Assembly: GCA_003456125.1 (NCBI GenBank)
Contig: DMPD01000157.1
Coordinates: 1-7,330 of the forward strand
Source of the DNA: Cyanobacteria bacterium UBA8156
GTDB lineage: Bacteria; Cyanobacteriota; Cyanobacteriia; Pseudanabaenales; Pseudanabaenaceae
DNA: 7,330 nt
Reading direction: 5' to 3'
Shown here: positions 4,760-7,330 of the stretch, one piece after another
Numbering within the stretch: the first letter of the stretch is position 1
How the letters are laid out: each line of letters begins with the position of its first letter
The notes under the pieces: model-generated
What the model was told of the DNA's origin: nothing
Databases searched by the model: none
Seen by the model: only the letters and a program-made list of their open reading frames with translations
Made by a program: the position numbers and the translations under genes

Positions 4760-5682
4760 TACAGGCGCACCAACTCAGGGTAGGTGGCCACCACTTCATC
4801 GGCGCTGAGGGTGTACTCCAGGGATTGGGGTTCCCACAGCACTTCCATCGCCAGCAGGTTGTCGGTGGGGACACTGCCCACCTGGGTCAGGGTTTGGCGC
4901 AGTTGCTCTGCTTCCCGGATTTTCGCCGGCAACCCTTGCAACGAGGTACCGGTGGCCGCCACCACCAACGTCACCACAATGTATTCGCTGGGGTCTTCGT
5001 CCGTAGTGGTGTCTGGCGTGGTGATCCATGCCGCCGTGCCCAAGGCCCGGCCATTGGTGAGGACTTCGGGGCCCAGTTTTGCCCGCTCCGATACCACCAT
5101 CCCCTGAAACGCCTGCTCGGCTTCGGCAAAGGGGGCGATCGCCTTACCGCTGCTGACATAAGCCCAGTATTCCGGGTGCCGCAACAGGGAGACGGTCGCT
5201 TCCCGCAGGGCTTGGGCCAGACCCGTCGCCGAATCGGTGTTGGCCCGGTAGGCCAATTCCGTCAAGTCCTGTTGCAAGCTGCGGGCCGAAGCCAACAACC
5301 CCACCTTCACCTGGGCGATGGTCACCTTGTCGCTGGGTTGACCAATGCCGCTGTTGCGAAAGGCCTGCAGCACCACGCCGGCGATCGCCACCACCACCAG
5401 CAACGTCAGGAGGCTACCGCCGCCAAAGAAGCTGGGGAAAAAGAAAAAGCCACCGCCAAAGGGCGAGAACACCGGCGCTGGTGTGTAGTAGGTATTGGTG
5501 CGTACCATGGGGCTGCTGGGGCGAATCGTGCGGGCAGGGGCCCGAAACGAACCGCCGCCCACCCGACCACCGCCGCGGCGGGCTTGGGCTGCGGTGGGAT
5601 GGGCCAACCAAAGGGCCACCCCCAAAACCAGCGCCACCAGAATGCGGCCCAGGTTTTTGAGATTGGGAACTCGGATCGTCAT
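4759..5682 (-). CDS. DUF1517 (FLAP1-like) secreted or thylakoid membrane protein
   Basis: A 307-residue protein with a signal peptide: basic start (MTIRVPNLKNLGR), hydrophobic core at residues 14-27 and a likely cut after A34 in TAAQAR. Next is a Gly/Arg-rich linker (35-50), a Gly/Phe patch with GGGFFFFPSFFGGG (76-89), a membrane helix at about 90-107 (SLLTLLVVVAIAGVVLQAF) and a soluble C-terminal domain of about 200 residues typical of DUF1517. Relatives occur in cyanobacteria and plastids; the Arabidopsis member FLAP1 acts in thylakoid proton balance under fluctuating light, so a thylakoid role is an inference. ATG 5682 is chosen over an upstream in-frame start (5775) because GGAAG (5694-5690) lies 7 bases upstream, a -10 box lies within the longer version, and only this start puts the signal peptide at the N-terminus. 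The stop overlaps the rsmH ATG. Confidence 0.9.
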   Translation of the reverse strand: MTIRVPNLKNLGRILVALVLGVALWLAHPTAAQARRGGGRVGGGSFRAPARTIRPSSPMVRTNTYYTPAPVFSPFGGGFFFFPSFFGGGSLLTLLVVVAIAGVVLQAFRNSGIGQPSDKVTIAQVKVGLLASARSLQQDLTELAYRANTDSATGLAQALREATVSLLRHPEYWAYVSSGKAIAPFAEAEQAFQGMVVSERAKLGPEVLTNGRALGTAAWITTPDTTTDEDPSEYIVVTLVVAATGTSLQGLPAKIREAEQLRQTLTQVGSVPTDNLLAMEVLWEPQSLEYTLSADEVVATYPELVRL

Positions 5683-5710
5683 GGGTATGCTTCCGTTGTC
5701 GATATTCCCA

Positions 5711-5716
5711 ATTGTA
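5711..5716 (-). promoter_or_regulatory. -10 box of the DUF1517-rsmH transcript
   Basis: TACAAT on the minus strand lies 28 bases upstream of the chosen ATG, within the 79-base gap after pheA. The predicted start is near 5704, giving a leader of about 22 bases that includes the GGAAG site. No clear -35 is seen. No terminator separates this gene from pheA, so read-through is also possible. Confidence 0.42.
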
Positions 5717-5761
5717 TCCCTCGCTTTGCGCCACCGTTCTTGGGGGAAAACCCACCCGCAG

Positions 5762-6586
5762 CTAGCGATCGCCAATGGTATAGCTGCCGAAAATTTTCAG
5801 GGTTTCCACAATTTCGGGCAACACCTCCAGGGCTTCGGCCATGGCCGGACGATCGCGGGGGGCTTCAATGTCCAGAAAAAACAGGTAATCCCCCAAAGAA
5901 CGACGGGTAGGGCGGGACTCAATGCGGCTGAGGTTCAGGGAACGCTCGGCAAAAACCTGCAGGGGAGCCAGCAAAGTTCCCGGGGCATTGCGGCTGGCAC
6001 CAAAAGCCAAGGAGGTATGGGTGCCGGTGACGGTGGGGGGTGTTTTCCCCAAGACCCAAAAGCGGGTGCGGTTTTCCGGGCGATCGTCGATTTCCGTAGC
6101 CAAGACTTGCAACCCGTACAATTCCGCCGCATGGGGGGAAGCAATGGCCGCCACCTGCGGCGATTCCCGGGCCGCGATCGCCCCTTCACTGGTGGAGGCG
6201 GTGGGCACCGGCACAGCCTGAGGCAGGTGGGTCGCCAGCCAGTCCCGGCATTGCGCGAGGGCTTGGGGATGGGAATGCACCGCCCGGATTTGCCCCCAGT
6301 CTTGCCCCAACAACCCATGGCGAATAGGCAATTCCAACGCGGCCTGGATTTGCAGTTCCGGCAAGTCCCAGAGGGTATCCAGGGTGAGGGTGACACTCCC
6401 CTGCAAAGCGTTTTCCACCGGTACGATGGCCCAGGTCGCCGGGTCGAGGGCCGCCTGCAACGCCAACGGAATCGTGGGCTGGGCGATCGCCTCGGCGGCG
6501 GGGGCCCACTGGGTTTGGTAACGATGGGCTGCCAGTTCGGAGTAGGTACCGGCGGGCCCCAAAAAAGCCAGACGGGAAACCGTCAT
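5762..6586 (-). CDS. pheA: Prephenate dehydratase
   Basis: Converts prephenate to phenylpyruvate with loss of water and CO2, in phenylalanine synthesis in the cytoplasm. The 274-residue product has the monofunctional dehydratase layout without a chorismate mutase domain: FLGPAGTYSE (8-17), the IVPVENALQGSV loop (54-65), STSEGAIAA (131-139) and the catalytic T-R-F motif in ENRTRFWVLG (171-180; Thr174, Arg175, Phe176). A C-terminal ACT domain follows (about 190-270), with GTLLAPLQVF (203-212) and the Phe-binding ESRP motif (223-226), so feedback inhibition by phenylalanine is expected. ATG 6586 is chosen because homologues start just before the RLAFLGPAGTYSE strand; a longer in-frame reading to 7150 runs through the glycosyltransferase gene and is spurious. 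The ATG overlaps the glycosyltransferase stop as ATGA, suggesting coupling. Confidence 0.95.
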   Translation of the reverse strand: MTVSRLAFLGPAGTYSELAAHRYQTQWAPAAEAIAQPTIPLALQAALDPATWAIVPVENALQGSVTLTLDTLWDLPELQIQAALELPIRHGLLGQDWGQIRAVHSHPQALAQCRDWLATHLPQAVPVPTASTSEGAIAARESPQVAAIASPHAAELYGLQVLATEIDDRPENRTRFWVLGKTPPTVTGTHTSLAFGASRNAPGTLLAPLQVFAERSLNLSRIESRPTRRSLGDYLFFLDIEAPRDRPAMAEALEVLPEIVETLKIFGSYTIGDR

Positions 6587-7299
6587 AGTACGGGCAGGGC
6601 CACCTGACGTGCCCCCGCAATGGAGGCGTACACTTGCTCCAGGGTCGAGATGTTCTGATGCAACGTGTATCGTTCCAAAACCCGCTGCCGCGCTTTCATC
6701 CCCAGCAGTTGGGTCATTTCGGGGTAAGTGGCCAAAACCGGCAACAACGTGCGCAGTTGGGAGACCGCTTCGTGGGGATCGAGCACCAAACCGGCTTCGG
6801 CCAGAGCTTCGCCATCGGCCCCGACATCGGTGGCCATACAGGCCACGCCGCAGGCCATCGCTTCCAACAACGACAACGACAACCCTTCCACCAACGACGG
6901 CAACACAAACACGTCGGCCGCCCGTAAAATCTCCAGTCGTCGCGCCGGCGATCCCACAAACCCCAACCACAACACATTGGGATCGCTGCTGTAGGACAGT
7001 TTCAGGGTGGCTTCGAGGGGCCCCCCGCCCATCAATGCCAGCTTGCACCCCACCGGCATCTCGGCCTGATACCAGGCCCGGAGCAGGGCTTCTACGTTTT
7101 TTTCCGGCGCCAGGCGACCCTGATACACAAACAACATCCGGGCTTCGCACTCAGCCTTAAAATCCGATGGGCCGGGAGCATAGCGATCGGGGTCTACGCC
7201 GTTGGGAATCACGGCGATCCGGTTGGCCGGCACCCCCAACCGATTTAGAAAAGCCTTTTGCTGTTCGGAAAAAATCAACACTCGGGCGGATTCCGCCAA
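6583..7299 (-). CDS. GT4-family glycosyltransferase, C-terminal half only (possibly broken)
   Basis: The 238 codons match the C-terminal, sugar-nucleotide-binding domain of GT-B fold family 4 glycosyltransferases. Visible are SEQQKAFLNRLGVPANRIAV (residues 11-30), IPNGVDPDRY (31-40), GRLAPEKNVEALLRAW (61-76; Arg62 and Lys67 usually contact the donor phosphates), LMGGGPLE (89-96) and the E-x7-E motif in VEGLSLSLLEAMACG (137-151; Glu138, Glu146). Complete enzymes have about 350-400 residues; the N-terminal acceptor domain of roughly 130-170 residues is missing. The family-like frame continues a few codons past the TTG at 7299 (KVKPPV) but is closed by TAA at 7320-7318. The TTG is therefore a nominal start, not a convincing one. 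A nonsense mutation, a frameshift or an assembly error near the window edge is likelier than a real short enzyme. Acceptor and donor are unknown. It ends in an ATGA overlap with pheA. Confidence 0.8.
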   Translation of the reverse strand: MAESARVLIFSEQQKAFLNRLGVPANRIAVIPNGVDPDRYAPGPSDFKAECEARMLFVYQGRLAPEKNVEALLRAWYQAEMPVGCKLALMGGGPLEATLKLSYSSDPNVLWLGFVGSPARRLEILRAADVFVLPSLVEGLSLSLLEAMACGVACMATDVGADGEALAEAGLVLDPHEAVSQLRTLLPVLATYPEMTQLLGMKARQRVLERYTLHQNISTLEQVYASIAGARQVALPVL

Positions 7300-7330
7300 A
7301 ACCGGGGGCTTGACTTTTTAGGTAAAATCA

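Noticed and set aside
4825..5910. Long plus-strand open frame (361 codons) opposite the DUF1517 gene
   Set aside because: It runs opposite two recognisable genes (DUF1517 and the end of pheA), has low-complexity Gly/His/Gln-rich sequence and no start signals.
6587..7150. N-terminal extension of the pheA frame through the glycosyltransferase gene
   Set aside because: The sequence before MTVSRLAFLG is Gly/Arg/Val-rich and matches nothing expected, while the overlapping frame has strong GT4 motifs; the usual dehydratase start is at 6586.
7300..7330. Insertion-sequence end disrupting the glycosyltransferase
   Set aside because: Only about 30 bases remain before the window edge; no terminal inverted repeat or target duplication can be identified.

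Overview
This 7,330-base window is a piece of a GC-rich cyanobacterial chromosome. The clearest signs are an allophycocyanin-type phycobiliprotein gene (apcF), a CpcS/CpeS-family bilin lyase gene beside it, and at least eleven copies of the palindromic HIP1 octamer GCGATCGC, where about 0.1 would be expected by chance. A DUF1517 protein, a family typical of oxygenic phototrophs, agrees with this. The genus cannot be fixed from the sequence alone.

Layout. Left, plus strand: the 3' end of a small conserved protein (1-240, possibly NTF2/SnoaL-like), a GC-rich terminator-like hairpin, a DJ-1/PfpI-family protein (321-926), a 298-base non-coding stretch with hairpins and a probable promoter, then cpcS (1225-1818). 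cpcS converges on apcF (minus strand, 1856-2353) with only 37 bases between them, and those bases form another hairpin. A 372-base non-coding region (2354-2725) separates apcF from a divergent FIST-domain gene (2726-3907). It holds a roughly 73-base imperfect tandem duplication and three copies of a TAYCTTAAG motif, each just upstream of a -10-like hexamer. The FIST gene runs 30 bases into the end of the convergent rsmH.

Right, minus strand, read right to left: a family-4 glycosyltransferase missing its N-terminal half (6583-7299), prephenate dehydratase pheA (5762-6586; ATGA overlap), a DUF1517 membrane protein (4759-5682; preceded by a likely promoter) and rsmH (3878-4759; TAATG overlap). 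These form two translationally coupled pairs.

How the genes relate. cpcS and apcF are a plausible enzyme-substrate pair: S-type lyases attach phycocyanobilin to the beta-type Cys that is present in this ApcF, and ApcF is a minor component of the phycobilisome core that helps pass energy to the photosystems. The FIST protein is a predicted sensory protein whose upstream region shares a sequence motif with that of apcF. DUF1517 (a plant member is linked to acclimation to fluctuating light), rsmH (ribosome maturation) and pheA (phenylalanine synthesis) are mainly housekeeping. I see no defence island, CRISPR array, tRNA, rRNA or recognisable insertion sequence. The most unusual signals are the duplicated regulatory module between apcF and the FIST gene and the broken glycosyltransferase at the right edge.
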